A stretch of 64,000 nt of DNA from Planctomycetota bacterium (lineage in GTDB: Bacteria; Planctomycetota; PLA2; JAEUHO01): the NCBI GenBank assembly GCA_020851795.1, contig JADZCA010000024.1:46282-110281 (forward strand). The letters are read 5' to 3'. Of this stretch, positions 1 through 7,209 are shown piece by piece. The translations under genes and the position numbers were made by a program. Position 1 is the first letter of the stretch; each line of letters starts with the position of its first letter. Under the pieces are notes generated by a model, which saw nothing but the letters and a program-made list of their open reading frames with translations, made no database searches and was not told the origin of the DNA.

Positions 1-192
1 GAGGACGCCGAGGTCGTCGGGCCAGGCGCGGACGTCGGCGACCGTCACGCGCTCGACGCGTTGGCCGCTGAGGTCGCGGCCCGTGTAGAGAGCGGACTGG
101 CCGGCGCAGCGGAGGCAGATGCGACGGCCGCCGTCGGCCCAGTAGACCGCCCCATCGACGAGCACCGGGCGCGGCGTCGTGTTCGACTTCAT
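1..192 (-). CDS. Hypothetical CxxC protein (partial, runs off left edge)
   Basis: An ATG at 192 opens a minus-strand frame of 64 codons with no stop before the window edge, so only the N-terminus is present. The protein begins MKSNTTPRPVLVDGAVYWAD and has one CxxC pair (C26, C29, in the string ICLRC), which suggests half of a small zinc-binding site. No family is recognised. The gene diverges from the 791 gene across a 600-bp structured non-coding region, so it is probably part of the same mobile element. Upstream there is only a weak purine stretch (GGGTGG), so the start is plausible but not certain. Confidence 0.5.
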   Translation of the reverse strand, partial: MKSNTTPRPVLVDGAVYWADGGRRICLRCAGQSALYTGRDLSGQRVERVTVADVRAWPDDLGVL

Positions 193-261
193 CGTGACCA
201 CCCGTCGTCCGTCGGCGGACCAGCCCGCCGGGGGACGGGGGCGATAAGGGTCGAAGTCGAG

Positions 262-292
262 CCACCCCTCAAGGGCTTTCGCCGAGGGGTGG
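262..292. repeat. Perfect 9-bp inverted repeat, 13-nt loop
   Basis: The left arm CCACCCCTC is at 262-270 and the exact reverse complement GAGGGGTGG is at 284-292. The loop has 13 nt. It lies about 70 bp upstream of the partial minus-strand gene start and at the beginning of the iteron-bearing region. It could be a protein-binding site or a hairpin; no T-run supports a terminator. Confidence 0.6.
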
Positions 293-363
293 GGTCGCCC
301 GGCGGAGCTACCCCCCGGACCCCACGCCGTGAGCCACCCGCGCGGCCAGGCCCAGCGCGGTGG

Positions 364-2103
364 GTTTCGTCGCCGAGGTTTCGTCGCCGCCCGAGGAGTC
401 TCGCGATGAGAGGGTCTCCCCCTGCCGGGGCAGAGCCCGCAGGGGGAGCAGGTTCGCCATCCCACGGGCCTGCTGTAGGGGTTCCGTCGGTGAAAGGGTC
501 AAAGCGGCGCCAGCTCCCACACTCCCTCTTTCTCCCCCCACGCCCCCGCTTCGGCGCCCCCCCGGTGGCGACGAAGCCGATCGCCCTCCAGGCCCGGTCC
601 CTCCGGCCTTGGAGGTTTCGTCGCCGGGGTTTTGTCGCCACTATCAGAACCCTAACCTCGCTGTCCCCCCCGATGGGGATCATCTGCGTGGCGGGCCCCG
701 CCGCGGGATTGATCCCCCGCGGTCGGCCCCTCGCTCGTCCCGCCGGGGGCCCGCCATTCCCTCGCAGGGGACGGGCGGGACAGGCGAGCCGTGATCCGAC
801 GTGTGCGGGATGCCGACTCCGAGGGCGCCGCCCGCGCTGCAACCGTAGGCGTCGAGGCCCTCGACCACCTGGGCCGGCTCTCGGGACTCGTGGAGTACCT
901 CCTCGAGCGGCGCGGCGGGTACCCGGCCCCCCTGGACGCGTGGCTCTCGTGCGGGGGCAAGTGGTCCAGCCCGAAGCCGAGGGCGATGTGGGACCGCGTC
1001 GTCGGCGCGATCGTGCTGACCGGGGAGATGCTCGGCCGGGCGCTGCCCGCCACGGAGGAAGGCCGCGACCACCAGGTCGGTGCCGAACTCATCATCCGCT
1101 GGCTCCAGGACGGCGTGGAGGAGACGCTCAAGGACCTGTGGGACTACTGGCCCCACGTCCGAGACGATCTTCTCCGCTACGTCCGGCTTCAGGTGCGCCG
1201 CGACGACCCGAAAGACGTCCGCCCGATCGATGGGGCGGCACGGGCCTGCGGCCTCGCGGTGCAGACGCCGCCCGCGTCGGCCCGCCTGGCGCCGGTCTTC
1301 CGGGGCGTCCTCGTGGAGCTGATCCTCTGCGCGGGCACGGAGGTGACGAGGGCCGAACTTCGACAGCTCCTCGCGCGGGTCGCCGGGATCCGCGGGCCCC
1401 GGCGCGCGCGGTACGCCATGGCCCGGGCGCTCGCGACCTACGCCGGCCGCGATCAGGACCGCCGGATCGAGGACGACGCCTTCCTCGGCGACCCCGGGCG
1501 GAGCCCCCCGCCCCCCGCGGCACTCGTGGACAGGGCCCTGCTCCTCCTGGGCGCCGCGGACGTCTCGGAGGCTGGGGGGACCCCGGGCCTCCTCTGGCGT
1601 GGCCGTTCCGCCTACGGGGTGCTGCGCAGGACGGCGACGAAACCCGTCTGGGTGGACGACCTCCGCGACGCCGCCGATGCCGTCCTGGCCGGCTCCATCG
1701 AGATCGAGGACCTGGTCGCCCTCGTCGAGGCGCCGATCGAGCCGCCCCCGCGCGTCGAGACGACGGACACGACGGGCCCTTCGATCCGAGCCGCGGCGCA
1801 GCGGAACGCGGAGACCGACGAGCGTGCGAAGGCAGTGGACTCCCCCGCCCCGCGGGCGAGTGATCGAGTAGAGGGTTCCGTCGCCACGGGTGGGGTTTCG
1901 TCGCCGCCACCCCCCTCCGGCCAGGCCTCCGCCGAGCCTGCCGAGCCCCTCGTGGAGACGAGCCGATCGAGTGGCGACGAAACCGACGCCCGCAAACCCG
2001 CCTCCGGTGCGGGTCTCGGGGAGGTTTCGTCGCCGGCCCTACCCGCGAAGAACCTCGCGGCAGGGGGACCCGCGTGTCCGGACTCCGTGGGTGGCGACGG
2101 AAC
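364..2103. repeat. Iteron-like dispersed 11-bp repeat GTTTCGTCGCC, 11 copies in both orientations
   Basis: Exact copies are at 364-374, 378-388, 615-625, 1895-1905 and 2024-2034, with exact inverted copies (GGCGACGAAAC) at 1633-1643 and 1973-1983. Single-mismatch copies are at 629-639 and 1875-1885, and inverted at 567-577 and 2093-2103. Several carry an extended core GAGGTTTCGTCGCCG. The copies occur both outside genes and inside the 791-2605 gene, where they are read in more than one frame (VSSP, GDET, ATKP, GSVA). The conserved unit is therefore the DNA rather than a peptide. No similar copy was noticed elsewhere in the window. Confidence 0.7.
416..448. repeat. Strong extended hairpin (10-bp outer stem plus 4-bp inner stem)
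   Basis: The outer arms are CTCCCCCTGC (416-425) and GCAGGGGGAG (439-448), a perfect 10-bp match. Inside them GGGC (428-431) pairs with GCCC (435-438) around an AGA loop, leaving a two-base bulge (426-427). The whole 33-nt segment can therefore fold almost completely. It sits 28 bp right of the first iteron pair. It could be a primosome or nickase-type site, an attenuator, or a replication-origin hairpin. Confidence 0.6.
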
Positions 2104-2605
2104 CGAAACCTCGCAGGCCGCCCCCCGCTCGGAGCCCGCGGGCGTCTCGTCACTCGCGGCTCCGGCCGCCAGCGCGGTACCGCCGACGACGCGTGGCGCG
2201 GTTCGGCTCTTCGCGTTCAAGGAGTCGCTCGAGACCCCCTTCGGCGCTCCGCGGGAGAGCGGGCGCGTGACGGCGAACCTGGTGCGCGAGGGCCAGCCCC
2301 CCGAGCTGGTCCAGGTCAGCCGGGCGCAGTACGAGTCGATGGTCGACCTCGCGCGGAAGCGGGTGCTCGCCTTCCAGCCCAACGAGACGGGTCAGCGGGC
2401 ACGCAACCGCCTTCGAGAGCGCCTCGGCTCATGGGGCGTGCGGACGTCAGTCCCCGCCCGTGCCGCCGGCGCGGGCCAGGCGCACGTCCTCCGACTCGAG
2501 GGGCACTTCACGGTCCACCTCGCCGACGGCTCTCCCGACCGGACTGCCGCCGCGCGTCGTCTTGTCCGGGAGGCGCGACGCCAGCGCTTCCTCGGACAGG
2601 ACTGA
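791..2605 (+). CDS. Hypothetical protein of the element, iterons embedded in its linker
   Basis: GTG start and 604 residues, with no family recognised. Residues 1-300 look like a compact alpha-rich domain with repeated Leu/Arg helices. Residues about 320-470 form a Pro/Ser/Ala-rich low-complexity linker that carries five of the iteron-like DNA repeats. Residues about 475-604 form a second folded domain starting near GAVRLFAFKESLETPFG and ending in a basic RRLVREARRQRFLGQD tail. Its position beside the structured non-coding region, with repeats inside the gene, makes an iteron-binding initiator or accessory replication protein a reasonable guess. Nothing in the protein itself proves it. The Shine-Dalgarno sequence is weak (AGGCGAG). 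Confidence 0.6.
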   Translation: MIRRVRDADSEGAARAATVGVEALDHLGRLSGLVEYLLERRGGYPAPLDAWLSCGGKWSSPKPRAMWDRVVGAIVLTGEMLGRALPATEEGRDHQVGAELIIRWLQDGVEETLKDLWDYWPHVRDDLLRYVRLQVRRDDPKDVRPIDGAARACGLAVQTPPASARLAPVFRGVLVELILCAGTEVTRAELRQLLARVAGIRGPRRARYAMARALATYAGRDQDRRIEDDAFLGDPGRSPPPPAALVDRALLLLGAADVSEAGGTPGLLWRGRSAYGVLRRTATKPVWVDDLRDAADAVLAGSIEIEDLVALVEAPIEPPPRVETTDTTGPSIRAAAQRNAETDERAKAVDSPAPRASDRVEGSVATGGVSSPPPPSGQASAEPAEPLVETSRSSGDETDARKPASGAGLGEVSSPALPAKNLAAGGPACPDSVGGDGTETSQAAPRSEPAGVSSLAAPAASAVPPTTRGAVRLFAFKESLETPFGAPRESGRVTANLVREGQPPELVQVSRAQYESMVDLARKRVLAFQPNETGQRARNRLRERLGSWGVRTSVPARAAGAGQAHVLRLEGHFTVHLADGSPDRTAAARRLVREARRQRFLGQD

Positions 2606-2704
2606 CGGTACGCCCGGACAGAACTCCGCGTAGGCGGAGCACGCGGCGGTAGGGACAGGACGGGAGGGGAAACGCGGTGCTCGTCGCCGGCGGCCTTTCT
2701 CGCT

Positions 2705-2736
2705 TCGACCGGTCCGGACAGCTCGATCGGTCCGGA
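2705..2736. promoter_or_regulatory. Tandem 14-bp direct repeats upstream of the element operon (candidate operator)
   Basis: TCGACCGGTCCGGA (2705-2718) and TCGATCGGTCCGGA (2723-2736) differ at one base and are spaced 18 bp start to start, which is close to two helical turns. They lie 62-93 bp upstream of the first operon gene (2798). Each contains the near-palindrome CGGTCCGGA. The layout suits an operator for a small HTH regulator, possibly the 2798 protein itself. Confidence 0.4.
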
Positions 2737-2797
2737 ACACCGTTCTGGGCTTCTTCAGGGGTGCGGCGCACCGAAATGCCGCCACGGAGGCCAGACG

Positions 2798-3007
2798 ATG
2801 CAACGACAGCAACCCGGGGGCGCGGCCGTCCCGCTGCTGATGATCACCGAGGTCGCAGCGGTCCTGCGCGTGTCGAAGCGAACCGCCTACGCCCTGGTCC
2901 GGTCGGGGCAACTCCCCTCCGTTCGCATCGGGCGGAGGGGCGTCCGGGTCCTTCAGACCGACCTCGAGCACTACGTCGCGGCGGCGCGCGACCGCGAGGG
3001 GCGGTAG
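2798..3007 (+). CDS. Excisionase/AlpA-type helix-turn-helix protein
   Basis: 69 residues. Residues about 14-60 (LLMITEVAAVLRVSKRTAYA, then LVRSGQLPSVRIGRRGVRV) match the short winged-HTH 'excisionase/HTH_17' pattern: a helix-turn-helix, then a wing with the G-Q-L-P-x-x-x-I-G-R signature. Such proteins bind DNA as recombination directionality factors or as transcription switches in mobile elements. A GGAGG lies about nine bases before the ATG, supporting this start. It is the first gene of a coupled operon whose eighth gene is a serine recombinase, which fits an Xis or regulator role. Which of the two roles applies cannot be told from sequence. Confidence 0.85.
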   Translation: MQRQQPGGAAVPLLMITEVAAVLRVSKRTAYALVRSGQLPSVRIGRRGVRVLQTDLEHYVAAARDREGR

Positions 3008-3010
3008 GTC

Positions 3011-5653
3011 GTGGTCGTCACCGTCTCGCCCGACGACGCCGCCGCCTGCGCCTTCCTCGAGACGCTGCTCGGCCCCAAGCCGGACCCGAACGCCGTCCTG
3101 CGCGTCTGCTCGAACCGCCCGCCGCGAGACGGGGAGGGGAAGGGCAGTTGGACCGAAGAGCCCGTCCCCGACGTGGAGGCCGCGGCCGAGTACCTCGCTC
3201 GTCATCGCGCCGATGCGGAGACCTACTGCGCCCTCGGGTGGTTCGTCGGGGGGAAGCTCGCCGAGAACGTCGTCGAGAAGACGTCGTTCGGCGCCGACGT
3301 GGACCTCAAGGACCTGCCCGGCGCGACGGAGCAGGAGCGTCGGAAGCGGGCCCGCGACCTCGTCGGGGCGATCCCGTGCCCGAAGGTCGTCGTGGACTCG
3401 GGCCACGGGTTCCAAGTCCACGTCCTCGTCGCCAAGAGGGATCGCGTCGGGACCCACGTCGACCCCGACGACGGTCGCCGCGGCCTCGCGGTCTACGGCC
3501 GCGCGCTGCGGCTCTTCCTCGAGGACAAGGGCTTCGAGCTCTTCGGGACCCCCGTCTCGCTCGACCACTGCCATGGGGCGGAGAGGGTGTGGCGCGTGCC
3601 CGGGGGCTTCAACTGCAAGCGTGGCGAGGGCGAGAAGGTACTGACGGCCGACCGCTCGCAGTGGCGGCCGGTCGAGCTCGTCGCCCCGGGGCGGCCGGAG
3701 GGACTGGCGCACCTGGTGGCGGCGGACCTCACCTTCCTGATCCCCTTCATCGCTGCCGCCGAAGCCGAACAGGACGAAGCCGACGCGGCCAGGAACGGCG
3801 CCGCACACGGGCGGCACACCACGGCGACGGGCCGAGAAGAGGAGCCCCCGGCCTTCGACGTCCAGCTCCTCCCCGAGTCGCTCCGGCATCGCTGGCCGCT
3901 CGCGGGCATGAACCCCTCCGAGGCCGACTACGTCGTCGCGCTCGAGCTCGCGAAGGCCGGGCACCCCGAGGCCGTCGCGGAGGCGGCGATCCGGGCCCGC
4001 CGCGAGGCAGCCGGAGACCCCGGGCACAAGGCCGACCGCGCGGACTATGTCGGGCGGACCGTCGACAAGGCCTACCGGAAGGCCGCTGCGGAAAAGGTCG
4101 CAGCGACGACGCCCCCGCCCGGTCGCCCGGGATCCTCCCGGCCTCGGGCCGCCGCGCCGCCTCCGCCGCCGCGAAAGCCCTTTCCGATCGCCACGCTCCC
4201 GCCGGTGGTCCGTCGGTACGTCGAAGAGTGCGCGGCCTACCTGGGCTGCTGCCCCTCGCTCGTGGCCCTGCCCGTGCTCGTGGTCCTGGCCTCCGCGATC
4301 GGGACGACCCGCCGGGTAATCCTCCGCGGGGGCGCCCAGCCGTGGGCCGAGCCGTCGGTGTTCTGGGGCGCCATCGTCGCCGAGAGCGGGCAACTGAAGT
4401 CGCCCGCCCTCGACCTGGCCGTCAGTCTGCTCCGCTACCACGAGCGCAAGGCCGCGCGCGAGAACGACGAGCTCGGTCGCCAACACGCCAAGAGCCTCGC
4501 GCAGTACGAGCGCGATGCCGCAAGGTTCCGGAGGGGGAAGGGGGACGAGCCCCCCGAGAAGCCCAAGCGCCCCCCGTACCGGCGATTCCTCGTCTCTGAC
4601 GTGACGGTCGAGGCTCTGGCCGATCGGCTCGCCGACAACCCTCGCGGCCTGCTGGTCACCCGCGATGAACTCAACGGCTGGCTCCAGAGCTTCGACGCCT
4701 ACCGCGCCGGCAGCCGAGGCGGCGATAGGGAGAAGTGGCTCGAGCTCCACGGCGCCCGGACGCTGACGGTGGACCGGAAGAGCGGGGACCATCCGACAAT
4801 CCAGATCCCCCTCGCTGCATCCTCGGTCATCGGCGGCATCCAGCCGGCGACCCTCGCCCGCGCCCTGACGACCGAGTTCTTCGAGAGCGGGTTCGCGGCG
4901 CGACTCCTCCTCACGATGCCGCCGGCGGTTCAGCGCCGCTGGACCGAGGCGGAGGTCTCCCACGAGGCGCTCGACGGCCTCGCACGGGTGCTTGCTTACC
5001 TCCTGGATCTCCGTCACGCGCGCGACGCAACCGGCGATCCCTTGCCCATCGATCTCCCGCTCACGAAGGAGGGGAAGGCCGCGTGGATCCAGTTCTTCAA
5101 CGAGCACGCGGCGGAGGGCGAGGGGCTCGACGGGCGCCTCGCGGCTGCGTGGTCGAAGGCGGAGGGCTACGCAGCGCGCTTCGCGCTCGTGATTCACCTC
5201 GTACGCGAGGCACACGGGGAGGCGGCCCCGAGTTCGGGCGTGGACGCAGGGGACGTCGCCGCAGGTGCGGAGCTCTCGCGCTGGTTCCTCGCCGAGACCG
5301 AGCGGGTGTACGCCGTGCTCGGCGAGTCGCCTGACGTGCGGGCGAAACGGATCCTGACCGACTGGATCCGCGCGCACGGCGGGAGGGTCACGGCCCGCGA
5401 CCTCGCCCGCGGACCCCGCGCCTTCCGCGGGAACGAGGCGGCGGCCGAGCAGGCGCTCGACGGCCTTGTGAACGCTGGTTGGGGGACGTGGGAGGAGGCC
5501 GCGCCGTCCGAGAAGGGAGGGCGGCCCACGCGGCGGTTCGTCCTTCGCGCGGAGCCGGCGGCGACGAGCACCTCGGCCCCGCCGCCGCCCGAGACGCCCC
5601 CCGTTCCGCCGCCTCCGGATGCCGCGCCGGGGCGCGAGAGGGGGTCGTGGTGA
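3011..5653 (+). CDS. Primase-polymerase / DUF3987 helicase-like replication protein
   Basis: GTG start 3 bp after the HTH gene; 880 residues. The N-terminal third looks like an archaeo-eukaryotic primase (Prim-Pol) domain. It has the acidic pair D96-x-D98 in FGADVDLK, the nucleotide-binding string SGHGFQVH at 130-137, and a third motif RVPGGFNCK at about 195-203. Residues about 390-760 match DUF3987, a helicase-like P-loop domain, with a degenerate Walker-type AESGQLKS and the typical ELNGWLQSF and SVIGGIQPATL strings. The C-terminus is a Pro/Ala-rich tail. Primase-DUF3987 fusions are replication proteins of plasmids, satellites and integrative elements, so this element can probably prime its own replication. 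Confidence 0.85.
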   Translation: MVVTVSPDDAAACAFLETLLGPKPDPNAVLRVCSNRPPRDGEGKGSWTEEPVPDVEAAAEYLARHRADAETYCALGWFVGGKLAENVVEKTSFGADVDLKDLPGATEQERRKRARDLVGAIPCPKVVVDSGHGFQVHVLVAKRDRVGTHVDPDDGRRGLAVYGRALRLFLEDKGFELFGTPVSLDHCHGAERVWRVPGGFNCKRGEGEKVLTADRSQWRPVELVAPGRPEGLAHLVAADLTFLIPFIAAAEAEQDEADAARNGAAHGRHTTATGREEEPPAFDVQLLPESLRHRWPLAGMNPSEADYVVALELAKAGHPEAVAEAAIRARREAAGDPGHKADRADYVGRTVDKAYRKAAAEKVAATTPPPGRPGSSRPRAAAPPPPPRKPFPIATLPPVVRRYVEECAAYLGCCPSLVALPVLVVLASAIGTTRRVILRGGAQPWAEPSVFWGAIVAESGQLKSPALDLAVSLLRYHERKAARENDELGRQHAKSLAQYERDAARFRRGKGDEPPEKPKRPPYRRFLVSDVTVEALADRLADNPRGLLVTRDELNGWLQSFDAYRAGSRGGDREKWLELHGARTLTVDRKSGDHPTIQIPLAASSVIGGIQPATLARALTTEFFESGFAARLLLTMPPAVQRRWTEAEVSHEALDGLARVLAYLLDLRHARDATGDPLPIDLPLTKEGKAAWIQFFNEHAAEGEGLDGRLAAAWSKAEGYAARFALVIHLVREAHGEAAPSSGVDAGDVAAGAELSRWFLAETERVYAVLGESPDVRAKRILTDWIRAHGGRVTARDLARGPRAFRGNEAAAEQALDGLVNAGWGTWEEAAPSEKGGRPTRRFVLRAEPAATSTSAPPPPETPPVPPPPDAAPGRERGSW

Positions 5654-6273
5654 CCTCTGCGTTGCGATCCCTGTGGGCGCTCCGAGCCCGGGGTGTGCGT
5701 CTCTGGGTTGACGACGGCCGGCTCCAGTACGACGCGCCCGAGGGCGCGATCACCGAAGCGGACCACGCGCAGGTGCCGAAGGTGAAGGTGGAGATCCTCC
5801 GCCTCCTCACCGAGCCGTGCGCCTGCGGCTCGTGCTCGGAGAGCGACGAGCCTCACAGTCCTCGCTGCCGCTGCCGAGCGTGCACCGACGAGGCGGCGCA
5901 TGTGGACGCCGCGTACGAGGCCGCGGAGCGCGAGGCGATCCAGGCGGAGGGCTGCACGCCGGCGGAGCGCGAGGCGCTCACGACAACGAAGGACACCGCC
6001 GATGCGGCCACAACTGCGGCCCCGACACCCGCAGACGCCGGCCCGCCGTCGGAGAAGCCTGGCCCGTGGAGCTGTGTGGACCCCGAGAACCGCCCCGAGG
6101 ACCTCGCGATCCTGCGTGCCATCGATCGGCTCGATCGCGAGGAGTCGACGGAGGTGGCGGAGTCGTCCTGCTACGGCTGTGGGGAGCGCGACTGGTGGCG
6201 CGCGCGCATCGGCGGCCACCTCGCCTGCCGCCGCTGCCATCCCCCCGTCCCCGGTGCGGAGGCGCTGTCGTGA
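5650..6273 (+). CDS. TubC-docking-domain-like protein with zinc-ribbon Cys pairs
   Basis: Start taken as GTG 5650, which overlaps the primase stop as GTGA; 207 residues. Residues 1-55 (LRARGVRLWVDDGRLQYDAP, then a helix ending VEILRLL) closely resemble the TubC N-terminal docking fold, a small protein-protein interaction domain first described in NRPS/PKS assembly lines and also seen in orphan proteins of mobile elements. A Cys-rich middle follows (CACGSC, CRCRAC). A C-terminal ribbon has CYGC and CRRC pairs, ending CHPP. It is likely an adaptor that docks onto the primase or another element protein; that role is inferred. Tight coupling to the primase supports joint function. Confidence 0.65.
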   Translation: MTSALRSLWALRARGVRLWVDDGRLQYDAPEGAITEADHAQVPKVKVEILRLLTEPCACGSCSESDEPHSPRCRCRACTDEAAHVDAAYEAAEREAIQAEGCTPAEREALTTTKDTADAATTAAPTPADAGPPSEKPGPWSCVDPENRPEDLAILRAIDRLDREESTEVAESSCYGCGERDWWRARIGGHLACRRCHPPVPGAEALS

Positions 6274-6611
6274 CGTCTCTCCTCCCTCACGATGAGACGA
6301 GCGGGCGCGGCGGTGGCCCCGCCGACCGCTCTGCCGACCTCGAGGCGCTCGTCGCCACCGCGATGGCCGACGGCTCCAGGGTCGTCGCCGTTCGCCTCCT
6401 CCCCTCAACCCTGTCCGCGGTGGTGATCCGTCGCACGGGCTGGTTGCCCCCCTGCGAGCGGGGCGCGGTCGAGATCCGCCGCTGGCGCCGCGGGAGCCCG
6501 GCCGACTGGTTCCCCTGCCGCACCGGGATCCACCTCGACGCCGGCACGGTCACCTGGCTCGCCTCGGTCCTCGCCAAGGAGGCCGCATCGGGCCCGATGG
6601 AGGGCCCGTGA
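6270..6611 (+). CDS. Small hypothetical protein of the element
   Basis: GTG start overlapping the previous stop by GTGA; 113 residues. No family is recognised. The central part (VVIRRTGWLPPCERGAVEIR) alternates hydrophobic and charged residues like a short beta-sheet. The end (GTVTWLASVLAKEA) looks like an amphipathic helix. This strand-plus-helix order recalls small single-strand-DNA or PC4-like folds, but the resemblance is too weak for a call. Translational coupling on both sides and ordinary codon use support a real gene. Confidence 0.55.
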   Translation: MTSLLPHDETSGRGGGPADRSADLEALVATAMADGSRVVAVRLLPSTLSAVVIRRTGWLPPCERGAVEIRRWRRGSPADWFPCRTGIHLDAGTVTWLASVLAKEAASGPMEGP

Positions 6612-6859
6612 TCGCCCCCGCGCTCCGTACCCGCCGTGAGCCCCCCGCCCCGCGGGAGCTCGTCGCGGAGCTCGCCTCGCTCCTCGCGACGGCCTACCTC
6701 CGGCTGTGCGCCCCCGCAACGGCGGGCCAAGTCAGGGAGAAGGAAGCGTCGGCACCCGGGGCGAACGCGGGAGCGAACCAACAGTCCTTGAGTCCGTCGC
6801 CCGGCGAGCCCTCATGCGACGACCCGGCGGATAGGCCGCCGGACAGGAGATCGACATGA
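6608..6859 (+). CDS. Small hypothetical protein of the element
   Basis: 83 residues, GTG start inside a GTGA overlap with the preceding stop; the stop overlaps the next ATG as ATGA. The N-terminal half (PRELVAELASLLATAYLRLC) is a predicted amphipathic helix. The rest is Pro/Ser/Asp-rich and probably disordered. The size and position suit a short helical accessory protein of the kind often found between primase and recombinase genes in phage-like operons. No function can be assigned. The main support is the unbroken chain of overlapping start and stop codons. Confidence 0.5.
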   Translation: MIAPALRTRREPPAPRELVAELASLLATAYLRLCAPATAGQVREKEASAPGANAGANQQSLSPSPGEPSCDDPADRPPDRRST

Positions 6860-7209
6860 GCAGTTCGAAGAAGCAGCAGAAGGTCTCGAAGCCGGCGGCA
6901 GCGAAGCCCTCCCCGAAGCCGAAGCCGCCGGCGAAGCCCCGGGTCCCGGCGAAGCCCGAGGCCCCGGCGAAGCCGGCGCCGACGCCCGACCGCGATCCCC
7001 GCCTCCCCGCCGCCGGCACGGTGATCGAGCGCGTCTACAAGGCGAAGCCCTACCGCGTCGAGGTCCTCGAGCGAGGCTTCAAGTTCGACGGCCGCGAGTG
7101 GCGGTCGCTGACCGCGATCGCGAAGGAGATCACGAAGGCCCCGGCGATCTCGGGCCCGCGGTTCTTCGGGATCGACGACCCTGCCGCCGCGAAGGAGCCG
7201 GCGAAGTGA
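6856..7209 (+). CDS. DUF2924 C-terminal-domain-like protein with Lys/Pro/Ala tail
   Basis: 117 residues, ATG in an ATGA overlap. Residues 1-48 are a low-complexity Lys/Pro/Ala tract (repeats of PAKP), as in histone-H1-like tails. Residues about 52-110 (RVYKAKPYRVEVLERGFKFD, then REWRSLTAIAKEIT, and a final FFGID) match the C-terminal part of DUF2924 proteins, the same module found in the next gene. It therefore looks like a duplicated, truncated DUF2924 module joined to a basic tail. A DNA-contacting accessory role near the recombinase is plausible. DUF2924 function itself is not established. Confidence 0.65.
   Translation: MSSSKKQQKVSKPAAAKPSPKPKPPAKPRVPAKPEAPAKPAPTPDRDPRLPAAGTVIERVYKAKPYRVEVLERGFKFDGREWRSLTAIAKEITKAPAISGPRFFGIDDPAAAKEPAK

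Larger units (their letters stand above)
193..790. other. Non-coding structured region at the left of the element (candidate origin/regulatory region)
   Basis: There is no credible gene in these 598 bases; open frames here are compositionally odd and lack start signals. The stretch holds several perfect inverted repeats: CCACCCCTC at 262-270 with 284-292, a 10-bp stem at 416-425/439-448, CCGCGGG at 701-707/716-722, and GTCCCGCC at 737-744/774-781. It also holds five copies of the 11-bp iteron-like motif, in two closely spaced 14-bp-period pairs (364/378 and 615/629) plus one inverted copy at 567. Iterons combined with hairpins, near a replication gene, are typical of plasmid-like origins or of recombination and packaging regions. 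That function is inference. Confidence 0.5.

Noticed and set aside
364..640. Possible CRISPR array
   Set aside because: The repeats are only 11 bp, irregularly spaced, in both orientations, and partly inside a gene; no cas genes are present.
2624..2639. CTCCGC-GTAG-GCGGAG hairpin as a terminator of the 791 gene
   Set aside because: The stem has only 6 bp and no T-run follows, so it was left out of the annotation, although its position 19 bp after the stop is suggestive.
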